This document shows positions 55,083 through 63,245 of a stretch of 64,000 bases of DNA, piece after piece (the first letter of the stretch is position 1; every line of letters starts with the position of its first letter). Location: contig NZ_SJPY01000012.1 of assembly GCF_007860185.1 (NCBI RefSeq), positions 51,510 to 115,509 of the forward strand, written 5' to 3'. This stretch comes from Novipirellula aureliae. Its GTDB lineage: Bacteria > Planctomycetota > Planctomycetia > Pirellulales > Pirellulaceae. The notes under the pieces were generated by a model. It did not search any database. It was not told where the DNA came from and was given only the letters and a program-made list of their open reading frames with translations. Position numbers and translations under genes: made by a program.

Positions 55083-55949
55083 TCACACGGCCATGTATTC
55101 TTCCATCGCATCTTGAATCACCTCGATCGGCGGACATTCTCCAAGCCACTGATTGATACATTTACTCAGTACGCCAGCGTAGCATTGTTGCGAGGTGACA
55201 ACGTTGCGACCCGACTCCAATAATCGATCGAGCGTATCGTAGCCATCGGTGAAGTCAAACACCAACGAGGACTCGGGGCTGACCAACCAATCGTCCCAAT
55301 CGAGCAAGTTTGCGTCGGGCTTTTGATTTCCGATCAGAAAAACACTCGAACCTGCAATCGAGTCGGCACAAAACTGCTCGGACTCGTCTCTCAACTGAAC
55401 GATTTTCACATCCGATCGTTTTTCGCTCATCCATTTTCCGATATGGAGTGTCGTTTCACCAATAAGGCACACTTGAGGAGGTATGCCGGAATCGTGCTCA
55501 TCGAAATAGGCTTCGATTTGCTCGGCGAGCCAGTCTGACTGGGCGTCGGTGGCAAGGAGCGTTGCCACATTCGTCTCTTGAACAGCCCGGTAGAAACAGT
55601 CGATACGCGTTGACTGCGAAACTTGCTGTTCAGCGGTTTGCTTCGCAGAGGTACTCTCCCGTGTTTGCTCGTTAAACCAACGCGCCGCATGTTCGGCCAA
55701 TTCGGTTCCCAACAAAATGCCATTGATGCCGAGCACATCCAAGCCTGACAATGCGACATGCAAATCATCGGGTTCGACGTCAAACGAAATCACTCGCCAA
55801 TCGCGTTGAAGCGATTCAAATGCACGTTCGAGCGCGAATTGTGATGGATTCCCGGCAATTGGATGTCCGAGTACCGCAATCAGCGGTTCCGTTACGACCG
55901 TTTCCGGCTCGCTCGGTTTGGGGGTTCTTGATTTAATGGTAACATCCAT
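55083..55949 (-). CDS. Shikimate dehydrogenase-like protein lacking catalytic residues
   Basis: A 288-residue protein that follows the AroE fold pattern: L-I-A-V-L-G-H-P-I-A-G-N-P-S-Q (AroE: V-x-G-x-P-I-x-x-S-x-S-P), F-D-V-E-P-D-D-L-H-V-A-L-S-G-L, and a C-terminal Q-Q-C-Y-A-G-V-L-S-K-C-I-N-Q-W-L-G, the position of the AroE Q-x-x-x-Q-F-x-L-W-x-G helix. The N-V-T-x-P-x-K motif with the catalytic lysine is replaced by N-G-I-L-L-G-T, and no clear glycine-rich NADP loop is visible. It is therefore likely a non-catalytic or altered-function relative. Its start faces the membrane protein gene. Confidence 0.72.
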   Translation of the reverse strand: MDVTIKSRTPKPSEPETVVTEPLIAVLGHPIAGNPSQFALERAFESLQRDWRVISFDVEPDDLHVALSGLDVLGINGILLGTELAEHAARWFNEQTRESTSAKQTAEQQVSQSTRIDCFYRAVQETNVATLLATDAQSDWLAEQIEAYFDEHDSGIPPQVCLIGETTLHIGKWMSEKRSDVKIVQLRDESEQFCADSIAGSSVFLIGNQKPDANLLDWDDWLVSPESSLVFDFTDGYDTLDRLLESGRNVVTSQQCYAGVLSKCINQWLGECPPIEVIQDAMEEYMAV

Positions 55950-55994
55950 GATCTCAGGGTGCCTGCTTTCAATTTTTCATCGATCGTACACAAC

Positions 55995-56846
55995 ATGACT
56001 GGTCCAAACTACTGCACACTCGCGTTAAACCGAAAGACGCTTGGGTTGCTTTTTTTGGGGGGTATCGTGCTGAGTGCCGGCTTGGGAATTTGGCAGAGCG
56101 GGGCATGGCCCAGACACGTCTTGTATTCAACGCCCCTCTTTTTTATCCATTGTTGTTTTGTCGGCTCCCTCTTTGGATCGTTATCTGCGGTCTGCTGGAT
56201 TGCCACTGCGATAAATCGTCAATGGATTCGTTACTCAATCCAAGGTGGGGCCGCCCTCTTGTTGTCGGCGGTATTGTCTGCGCTGATTTCGTATGAATCC
56301 TGGCCGTTTTCGCTCGCAAATTGTGCTGGCTTCATTCTAAGCCACAATCTGCTATTTGGTTGGATGAATATTCCTTTCTTCAACGAAGCCGATCGGACGG
56401 TGTGTCAGACGAAGAGGCAGTTTTCCATTGGTGGCATCCTTATCTTCACCACCACCGCCGCCCTGTTGATGGTATTCGCTCGCTGGTTTGATGAACCCAC
56501 TCGGGCTGATCAGTATTGGTTTGTCTTGATCGGGCTTTGGTTCTTTATGCCACTGACCGGCGGTGTGGTGGCCAAAGCCGTGCTCAACAAACATTTCCAT
56601 AGCTCGTTGGGATGGTTCGGTTTAGCGATCCTAATGATCGTCATCGGTCCGATCGGATTGGATTATGCAGAATGTTCATTTTCGCAGATGTTAAATGGCG
56701 ATGGTAGCCTAGCGATCAAGGACAAAAAGCATTTCGATTACATTCTTTTTTACCTAGCCATTTTTCTAAGCTATGCCACCTCGATCGGCCTTACCGCGTT
56801 AGCGGGAGCGATGGGGTGTGCACAGCAAGATCAAGCGCCGACTTGA
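55995..56846 (+). CDS. Polytopic membrane protein, unknown
   Basis: A 283-residue protein with about seven or eight hydrophobic segments, e.g. L-L-F-L-G-G-I-V-L-S-A-G-L-G and I-L-I-F-T-T-T-A-A-L-L-M-V-F. No family recognised. ATG 55995 is preferred over GTG 55959, which would add residues right up to the divergent gene. The 3' end overlaps the convergent CbiX-like gene by 56 bases, so one of the two ends could be slightly off, although both frames read well to their stops. Confidence 0.75.
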   Translation: MTGPNYCTLALNRKTLGLLFLGGIVLSAGLGIWQSGAWPRHVLYSTPLFFIHCCFVGSLFGSLSAVCWIATAINRQWIRYSIQGGAALLLSAVLSALISYESWPFSLANCAGFILSHNLLFGWMNIPFFNEADRTVCQTKRQFSIGGILIFTTTAALLMVFARWFDEPTRADQYWFVLIGLWFFMPLTGGVVAKAVLNKHFHSSLGWFGLAILMIVIGPIGLDYAECSFSQMLNGDGSLAIKDKKHFDYILFYLAIFLSYATSIGLTALAGAMGCAQQDQAPT

Positions 56847-57600
56847 CTCGATCCGCCATCGCTTGGGCAACCAACTTGTCGGCTCCTAGATAGGACGACA
56901 AATGGATTGGAATTTCTGGATGCCGATCTCGGAACTCGTTGACCTGCCTTTGGATCGCTTGATAGAGCCGCCCATCAAACAGTAGGTGTGGGTGAACTAA
57001 GATCGAATTCGTGCTTCCACCTGGGCGCAAACGCGCGATCAGATCGAGCACATCGGGAAGCTTTGGTTCAGCCATCGCATAAAACGCATTGTGGTGATCG
57101 CCTACTGACAATTTAGACGCCACGATCGATCCAAGCACTCGCATATCGGCCTGAGCACATGGATCGTAACTGCCTCGGCCAACGGTAACGAGAGTCACTG
57201 CATCGGCCGACCATTGCTGTTTATCCATTGCGTGACGAAGGTGCGCACACGCCAGTTCGATCATTGCCGATTGTCGAGAAATCGGGCGAGCCTGAGTCAC
57301 TTCGACGTCGGGTGTTCGATCGTGCAACTCCATCACGATCTCAGGAATATCTTGCTTCGCATGGCCCGCAGCAAACAGGAGCAGCGGAGCGACACAGATT
57401 CTCTTAATGTCGCGTTCGAGCAACCGATCCCAGGCGTCGGGGATCGTCGGCGATTGAAACTCTAGCAAACAGGGTTCGACGCAAAATCCCGTCAACTCCA
57501 TCTTGAGCAGCTCGCCCAAATCGAAGAACTGCTTCGTTCCTTGAGCGTCGCGGGTTCCATGACCAACCAACAGAACTCCTTGATACTTGTCATTTGTCAT
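56791..57600 (-). CDS. Sirohydrochlorin chelatase (CbiX/SirB family)
   Basis: A 269-residue class II chelatase. The first half has L-L-V-G-H-G-T-R-D-A-Q-G and V-A-P-L-L-L-F-A-A-G-H-A-K-Q-D-I, with the catalytic His pair; the second half carries V-G-R-G-S-Y-D-P and I-L-V-H-P-H-L-L-F-D-G, so two CbiX half-domains are fused. It inserts Co2+ or Fe2+ into sirohydrochlorin for cobalamin or siroheme. The start codon lies in a heptamer direct repeat (atgacaa, with ATGs at 57593, 57600 and 57607 in three frames); 57600 is in frame. Confidence 0.88.
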   Translation of the reverse strand: MTNDKYQGVLLVGHGTRDAQGTKQFFDLGELLKMELTGFCVEPCLLEFQSPTIPDAWDRLLERDIKRICVAPLLLFAAGHAKQDIPEIVMELHDRTPDVEVTQARPISRQSAMIELACAHLRHAMDKQQWSADAVTLVTVGRGSYDPCAQADMRVLGSIVASKLSVGDHHNAFYAMAEPKLPDVLDLIARLRPGGSTNSILVHPHLLFDGRLYQAIQRQVNEFRDRHPEIPIHLSSYLGADKLVAQAMADRVKSALDLAVHTPSLPLTR

Positions 57601-57607
57601 TTGTCAT
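57588..57607 (-). repeat. Heptamer repeat over the CbiX-like start codon
   Basis: Read on the minus strand, atgacaa is repeated nearly three times and places an ATG every seven bases, in three different frames. A change in copy number would move the initiation codon out of frame. Confidence 0.8.
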
Positions 57608-57855
57608 TTTCTATTGCGTTAGACTACCGGCTCGTCGTCGGACCGTGTTTTCGCCTCTAACAATAACAATTTCCGAATAACAATTATCGAATAACAAATT
57701 CTCTCCCTGCTATCCTCCACCTAGATTGGGCTACGCTACGGAACGCCTTTGACGTAGAGAGGAATAGCTGGAACAAAAACTGCGTAACTTCATTTTTACG
57801 TAAACAGCAAGTCATGAGCAGCCTATGCCCAGCCTAGCGATTGATCCAGCCTACG

Positions 57856-58236
57856 TTACTCGACGGGTGAACTCGTGTAGCCGCTCTGCTTCAGACTGGC
57901 GATTGCAGCAGAGACTTCGAAGCCGGGCTTGTAATGGACAACGACTTGGCGATTGTCAATGATCCCCTCCTCTTTCTGCGTATCCAATTCGACGGATTCG
58001 ACGCCTTCGGTGGACTCGAGTGCCTTCTTGACCTTCGGATAGCAGGACATAACGCAACTCATCTCAGGAACGGCCAATGTCAAATCACCCTCCGTTTCCA
58101 TCACCTCGTTACTAACCAATCCAACAATCGAACCCGTTTGTGAACCACCGTCTGGGGGTTGATATGGCATTCGAGCGATGGCCACAATAATCCCAACTGC
58201 AGCAATGGCTGCGATTGCATAAGCAAAAGATCGCAT
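57856..58236 (-). CDS. Exported heavy-metal-associated (HMA-like) protein with CxxxC
   Basis: A 126-residue protein with an N-terminal membrane helix (A-I-A-A-I-A-A-V-G-I-I-V-A-I-A) and a C-terminal HMA-like domain: V-P-E-M-S-C-V-M-S-C-Y-P-K-V-K-K-A-L, then G-V-E-S-V-E-L-D and S-G-Y-T. Classical copper-binding HMA domains have M-x-C-x-x-C; here it is C-x-x-x-C, which shifts the second cysteine. It is likely anchored with the domain outside the cytoplasm. Metal binding is plausible but not certain. Confidence 0.76.
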   Translation of the reverse strand: MRSFAYAIAAIAAVGIIVAIARMPYQPPDGGSQTGSIVGLVSNEVMETEGDLTLAVPEMSCVMSCYPKVKKALESTEGVESVELDTQKEEGIIDNRQVVVHYKPGFEVSAAIASLKQSGYTSSPVE

Positions 58237-58424
58237 GATTTTTCTCTTCTTTTTAACTCAGTTCGAGGGGTCTAAACAGATCTGGTGTAGTATATCGTTT
58301 GGTCGCCCCGTCGGGAAGTCTGTCGGGGTATTCGCTAGAATTCCAAAGGGGCGGGAATTCTGGCGAATCCCAATCCATCAATGGTTACTACCAACTTCAC
58401 CCTTTAATTTTTAGGCCAAACGTT

Positions 58425-60428
58425 TTGACACGGCACGGTTTTTTTCGAATCTCAGCAGCTTCGCCTGCCGTCTCGGTTGCTAATCCCGAGGCGAATGGTC
58501 GTGCGACGATGCAATTGATCGACAAGCTTGACTCCGATTTGGTACTATTTCCCGAGCTGGGATTGACCGGATACACCTGTGGTGATTTGTTCGCGGCCGA
58601 TTCGTTGATCGATGCCACGATGGTTGAACTGGTTCGGATTGCCGAATCCAGCGCGTCACACAATCAAATCATCGTCGTCGGTTTGCCGTTTCGCATCGAC
58701 GATTCATTGATGAACGTGGCCGCAGTCCTTCACGCAGGGCGGATCAAAGGGATCGTTCCGAAGTCATATCTTCCCACTTATCGCGAGTTCTACGAAGGGC
58801 GGCATTTTCGTCCCGCATCACGACATGATCCTCCGCACGTGATCGTTGACGGTCAAGCCATTCCATTTGGCACCGACTTGCTGTTTGCGTTTGGTGACGC
58901 CGTGATTGCCGTTGAGATATGCGAGGACCTTTGGACACCAATCCCTCCCTCAAGCCGAGCCGCGTTAGCCGGAGCCAATGTGTTGGTCAACTTATCGGCT
59001 AGCAACGATACGATTGGCAAGGCAGCTTGGCGACGCGATCTGCTTCGAAGCCAATCAGGTCGCTGTATCGCCGCTTATGCCTACGCTTCCGCCGGTCCCG
59101 GCGAATCGAGTAGCGACCTGGTATTCGGTGGTCATTGTTTGATTGCCGAGGATGGCGTTTTGTTGGACGAAGCGAGATCGCTGCTGGCTGAGCGTCCGAC
59201 GAGTCAAACCGAGACGGTCGTCACGTGCGATGTTGATCTGCAAAAACTCGCTCACGATCGCCAGGTCATCGGATCATTCGATGACGGCAAACAATCGCTG
59301 CAAACCGAGTATCGACGCGTCGACTTATCGAGAGGTCCGTTGCGAAGCAACCGAGAGGATCTACAGCCGAGAGCCACACTGCTGCGAAAAGTGGACGCCC
59401 ATCCGTTCGTCCCGAAACAGTCGGCGGAACTCGAATCCCGCTGCGAAGAAATTTTCGCGATGCAGACCGTTGCCCTAACAAAACGTTTGGCGCGATTACC
59501 CGAGACAACTCCGCTTGCGATTGGTATCAGCGGTGGTCTCGACAGCACGTTGGCCCTATTGGTCGCGCTACGTGCATGCGATGCGATGCAGCGTCCCCGT
59601 CGTTCCATTATCGGCTTGACAATGCCTGGATTTGGAACGACGGAGCATACGAAAACGAGTGCGAATGATTTAATCAAACTGACGGGGATTACGGGCGAAA
59701 CGATTGATATCCGCGATCTGTGCTTGAATACCTTTTTAGCGATTCGGCATAAACCACTTGGAATATCGATTGATTCGTCAACCACCGCCGAATCGCTGCA
59801 AGAATCGCTTCGCGATGTCCCATCGGACCGAGGAGATTTGACGTTTGAAAACGTCCAAGCCAGGATTCGCACCATGCTGCTAATGAGTCGAGGTTTTGTA
59901 CTCGGAACGGGCGATATGAGTGAGCAGGCGCTCGGGTGGTGCACTTACAATGCGGACCATATTTCGATGTACAACGTCAACACATCGATTCCCAAAACAC
60001 TCGTTCGCTTCCTCGTCCGGTTTGCTGCCGATCATTACCATGAAGACCCGACAACCGAGCTACTGCATCGCGTTGCCGACACACCGATTTCACCCGAGCT
60101 TTTGCCACCCGCAGCCGATGGATCGATCCGCCAAGAAACGGAAGCATCAATCGGCGCCTACGAGTTGCACGATTTTTTTCTGTACCAGTTTGTTCGGTAC
60201 GGCTTTCGCCGAGAAAAGATCTTGTTTTTGGCAAAGCAAGCAAGCTTTAGTCAACCGTTTGAAAATTCGTTGATCGAAAAAACGCTAGCTGTTTTCTTCG
60301 ACCGTTTCTTCAAAAACCAATTCAAACGAAATTGCGTCCCGGATGGCCCCAAAGTAGGCTCGGTCAGTTTGTCGCCGCGAGGTGATTGGCGTATGCCGAG
60401 TGACGCTGACTCCGACGCGTTTCTATAA
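58425..60428 (+). CDS. nadE: Glutamine-dependent NAD+ synthetase
   Basis: A 667-residue two-domain enzyme that amidates deamido-NAD+. The N-terminal nitrilase-type glutaminase has the triad Glu44 (F-P-E-L-G-L-T-G-Y), Lys113 (V-P-K-S-Y-L-P) and Cys166 (V-E-I-C-E-D-L-W). The C-terminal synthetase has the pyrophosphate loop G-I-S-G-G-L-D-S-T near 365-373 and G-T-G-D-M-S-E-Q-A-L. The frame opens at TTG 58299, but the family starts with G-F-F-R-I-S-A-A, which fits TTG 58425; the preceding 42 codons have no family character. Standalone gene. Confidence 0.93.
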   Translation: MTRHGFFRISAASPAVSVANPEANGRATMQLIDKLDSDLVLFPELGLTGYTCGDLFAADSLIDATMVELVRIAESSASHNQIIVVGLPFRIDDSLMNVAAVLHAGRIKGIVPKSYLPTYREFYEGRHFRPASRHDPPHVIVDGQAIPFGTDLLFAFGDAVIAVEICEDLWTPIPPSSRAALAGANVLVNLSASNDTIGKAAWRRDLLRSQSGRCIAAYAYASAGPGESSSDLVFGGHCLIAEDGVLLDEARSLLAERPTSQTETVVTCDVDLQKLAHDRQVIGSFDDGKQSLQTEYRRVDLSRGPLRSNREDLQPRATLLRKVDAHPFVPKQSAELESRCEEIFAMQTVALTKRLARLPETTPLAIGISGGLDSTLALLVALRACDAMQRPRRSIIGLTMPGFGTTEHTKTSANDLIKLTGITGETIDIRDLCLNTFLAIRHKPLGISIDSSTTAESLQESLRDVPSDRGDLTFENVQARIRTMLLMSRGFVLGTGDMSEQALGWCTYNADHISMYNVNTSIPKTLVRFLVRFAADHYHEDPTTELLHRVADTPISPELLPPAADGSIRQETEASIGAYELHDFFLYQFVRYGFRREKILFLAKQASFSQPFENSLIEKTLAVFFDRFFKNQFKRNCVPDGPKVGSVSLSPRGDWRMPSDADSDAFL

Positions 60429-60463
60429 TTTGGTTCCATGCGCAAGTTGTTTCTTTGCCGCCC

Positions 60464-60850
60464 TTAATGGTAGACATAGACCGGAACGTAGATAATCGAT
60501 CGACCATAGCGGCTCGACGTCATTGGGTTAGCGTTCCAGGTTGGCCTTAATGGTTCGTAGCCGTTCCATGCGCGATATTCGAGTCGAGCAATTCGCTGCT
60601 CTTTCCGATAGATCGCTCTCGCCATTCGCATTTCTGCCGGCGTCATCGCTGTACGAGATCGGTCGGACGGGCTGGTTGGCAAGGAGTAATAATCCTCCAC
60701 ACGATGCACCGACACCTCATCCCCAGAAGACTGGAAATCAAACAATTCGTCGGTAATTCGATCGGGTTGTTGTGCAGGAGCTTCAAGCGGGGCGCTCAGC
60801 GAAAGCGAGCCAACGAGAAGTGCGATTGCAAAGCGAATGTTAACTTTCAT
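60464..60850 (-). CDS. Small exported protein, unknown
   Basis: A 128-residue protein with a clear signal peptide (A-I-A-L-L-V-G-S-L-S-L-S-A-P). The mature part is polar and Arg-rich in the middle (A-R-A-I-Y-R-K-E-Q-R-I-A-R-L-E) and ends in the aromatic stretch I-I-Y-V-P-V-Y-V-Y-H. No family recognised. Convergent with nadE. Confidence 0.75.
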   Translation of the reverse strand: MKVNIRFAIALLVGSLSLSAPLEAPAQQPDRITDELFDFQSSGDEVSVHRVEDYYSLPTSPSDRSRTAMTPAEMRMARAIYRKEQRIARLEYRAWNGYEPLRPTWNANPMTSSRYGRSIIYVPVYVYH

Positions 60851-61212
60851 CGGTTCTCTGTATCATTTAGGCGAAAGGGTGCGTCAAAATATCGCATCCG
60901 TCACAACCGTTTCGAGACGATGAAGGTCGCTACAATTGGTTAGGATGTCTAATGGGAGGAGATCGGAAAATAGGCGGGTATCCATTATTCTCAGGTGCAA
61001 ACTATTACGACATTCCCGGTGTTAAACGCGGAAATTAAGGATTATTGGGGTTCCCCCCTTCAAATTTCACGTAAACTGTCGCCACAATGGATGGAGGAGG
61101 TGTTGTCAACGACGCTTTGTTGTGTTCAAAATAACGCTTGCTTCGACCAACTGGTTCAAGATCGTTTCTATCCGAAGCGATCATTCAACACTTTACACCT
61201 GAGGATTTTTCG
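60851..61212. other. Intergenic region, no gene seen
   Basis: A 362-base gap between divergent small exported protein genes. Short frames at 60704 and 60995 lack protein-like character. No repeat, RNA gene or strong hairpin found; promoters for both sides must be here. Confidence 0.55.
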
Positions 61213-61425
61213 ATGAAAATGTTTCAAACAACACTGACGGCTTTCGCTGCAATTGGCATGTTGACTTTCGCGATTGGCTGCCAACCACCAGCAACCGATG
61301 AGATCGATGTCACAATTGGCACCGAAGAAGTGGATGAGATCGATTCCAACACAACGATGGGTGTCGAGACTCCGGACAGCAATACGACTCTCGGTGCCGA
61401 GACGCCCGATAGCGAAACTCCGTAA
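61213..61425 (+). CDS. Small lipoprotein with acidic Thr-rich tail
   Basis: A 70-residue lipoprotein. The signal peptide ends in the lipobox T-F-A-I-G-C (Cys23). The tail is acidic and Thr/Asn-rich with near-repeats S-N-T-T-M-G-V-E-T-P-D and S-N-T-T-L-G-A-E-T-P-D. The upstream ATG at 61138 would add residues in front of a complete signal peptide, so 61213 is chosen. Function unknown. Confidence 0.7.
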   Translation: MKMFQTTLTAFAAIGMLTFAIGCQPPATDEIDVTIGTEEVDEIDSNTTMGVETPDSNTTLGAETPDSETP

Positions 61426-61481
61426 GACTGCCGCTCAGGAAGACGGTTATCTCCAACCGTGCGACGATAGACGCCGGATAC

Positions 61482-62084
61482 ATGAAATTTCGTCATGACC
61501 GCTTTAACCATCTCGTAGTGGTGCTTTCGGGCATCGCTACGGCAATGGTTGTTTTATTGGCCTTGATGGGTCGAATATGGTGGTGTGAAGCGGGTGACCT
61601 TTCGCTTTGGTCTTGGGATGTCTGGTCCCGTCATAATTCACAGCACCTGCTAGATCCCTATTCGCTATCCCATCTTGAGCATGGATTGGCACTGTGGGTC
61701 ATTTTCTCTTTAGCGTTTCGCGGCAAGATTAGCCGCTCCTCTATCTTCATCTTAATAGCTACGATCGAAGCGGTTTGGGAAGTAGCCGAAAATACGCCCT
61801 TGATGATCAATCGTTATCGTGAAGCAACGATATCGCTTGATTATACAGGCGACAGTATTTTGAATTCTTTAAGCGACTATCTAATGTGTTTGATCGGTGC
61901 AATCGCGGCAGCGTCGTTTCGGCTTCGGGCCAGCATCGTTACCGTTTCCATCCTTGAAGTGGTTTGCCTCTTCTGGATTCGGGATTCTCTAATCGTTAAC
62001 ATGATCATGTTAATTTATCCAATCGATGCGATCCGAATTTGGCAATCGGAATCGATACCAGCCATTGCGTTGATTGCCAAGTGA
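61482..62084 (+). CDS. UPF0314 (DUF2585) membrane protein
   Basis: A 200-residue membrane protein with five or so helices. It matches the DUF2585/UPF0314 pattern: N-S-Q-H-L-L-D-P-Y-S-L-S-H-L-E-H-G, then W-E-V-A-E-N-T-P-L-M-I-N-R-Y-R and D-Y-T-G-D-S-I-L-N-S-L-S-D. These polar residues inside the membrane are conserved in the family, whose function is unknown. 56 bases after the lipoprotein gene and 37 before the PEP-synthase regulator, all on one strand. Confidence 0.82.
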   Translation: MKFRHDRFNHLVVVLSGIATAMVVLLALMGRIWWCEAGDLSLWSWDVWSRHNSQHLLDPYSLSHLEHGLALWVIFSLAFRGKISRSSIFILIATIEAVWEVAENTPLMINRYREATISLDYTGDSILNSLSDYLMCLIGAIAAASFRLRASIVTVSILEVVCLFWIRDSLIVNMIMLIYPIDAIRIWQSESIPAIALIAK

Positions 62085-62121
62085 TGTTTATAGGACAAAA
62101 GTTCAGCAACCGGATTAGCGG

Positions 62122-62991
62122 ATGAAGAAATCAACAAAAGCAAATCAATCGAACGGTAAAAAATCGGTCACGCTGCACCTAATCTCTGCAGCTACTGGTA
62201 GCTTGGCAAATCAGGTAATCTATTCGGCGATTGCTCAATTCCCCCATTTAACCACTAAGATTGTCACGCATACGTTTATTGATTCCGCAGAACAAATCGA
62301 TGCGATTCTGAAGAAAGCGAGCGGCAGCGATTGTTGGATTTTTCACGCACTGCTCAACCCAGAGTTGACGCAGTTGGTCCGGGTTCGTTGCCAAGACCGC
62401 GGAATACCCGAATACAGTTTAACGGATACGGTCATCCGTTTTGTTGCGGATGCTTCGAATTGTGAACCAGCGTTTGAGCCAGCAAACCGGTTGGACGAAG
62501 AGTACTTTCGCAGACTCGATACGTTGGAGTTTACGCTTCAACACGACGACTCGCGGCGACTTGAAACCGTCGGCGAAGCTGACATTATCCTTATCGGTCT
62601 TAGCCGAGTTAGTAAAACACCTACATCGATTGTGCTCGGTGAACTCGGGTTTAAGGTGGCAAACGTTTCGATCGCGATCGAGTCGGGCATTCCTGAAGAG
62701 ATCAAGAAGAGTTATCGCGATAAGACCGTTGCATTGACAATACAACCGAAGCGGCTTTACGAGATCCGGTCTCGCCGAATGTCGATCAATAAGTTCGACA
62801 AGGCAATTCGAAAAGCAAGTCCGGTGGAGCACCGCTATACCGATTTGAAGAGCATTATCCGCGAAGTCATGGAAGCTGAACAAATATACCGACAGCGGAA
62901 ATACAAAATGGTCGACATCACCGACCAACCGATCGAAGCAACGGTCGTGCGTGTCCTGGAAGCTTTGGGTTTAGATCGTCCCAAGGGCTGA
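62122..62991 (+). CDS. ppsR: Pyruvate,water dikinase regulatory protein (DUF299 kinase/pyrophosphorylase)
   Basis: A 289-residue member of the DUF299 family, bifunctional ADP-dependent kinases and phosphorylases that switch PEP synthase or PPDK off and on. Seen: L-H-L-I-S-A-A-T-G-S at residues 12-21, H-A-L-L-N-P-E-L near residue 74, and the P-loop G-L-S-R-V-S-K-T-P-T-S near residue 158. It probably controls PEP synthase in gluconeogenesis; the target gene is not in the window. Confidence 0.93.
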   Translation: MKKSTKANQSNGKKSVTLHLISAATGSLANQVIYSAIAQFPHLTTKIVTHTFIDSAEQIDAILKKASGSDCWIFHALLNPELTQLVRVRCQDRGIPEYSLTDTVIRFVADASNCEPAFEPANRLDEEYFRRLDTLEFTLQHDDSRRLETVGEADIILIGLSRVSKTPTSIVLGELGFKVANVSIAIESGIPEEIKKSYRDKTVALTIQPKRLYEIRSRRMSINKFDKAIRKASPVEHRYTDLKSIIREVMEAEQIYRQRKYKMVDITDQPIEATVVRVLEALGLDRPKG

Positions 62992-63245
62992 GGACGACGT
63001 TTAGTTATGCAGCCTCTAACGGATCAGCGAGCCTTGCGGCCACGATTCGACTTCTTTTTGACAACGTCCTTGATTGTCCGCTAGCATTCTCGCCGATCCA
63101 CAGTAACGGCGATGAAAACGAACGCCCCTGACTCGGCACTAAATAGCCTCAAATGTCAATGCTTGGGTTCGGGCTAATCGTACAGCCATACCGGCCAAGC
63201 GATTTATTTAAACCATTTCAGGGATGACGATAGCAGGGCACGACC

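Noticed and set aside
58299..58424. 42-codon N-terminal extension of nadE
   Set aside because: Family members start at the G-F-F-R-I-S strand; the extension has no conserved features.
63212..63236. Sigma-28-like promoter (TAAA, then GACGATAG) before flagellin
   Set aside because: Spacing is two bases short and the site would leave only a few bases before the ATG.
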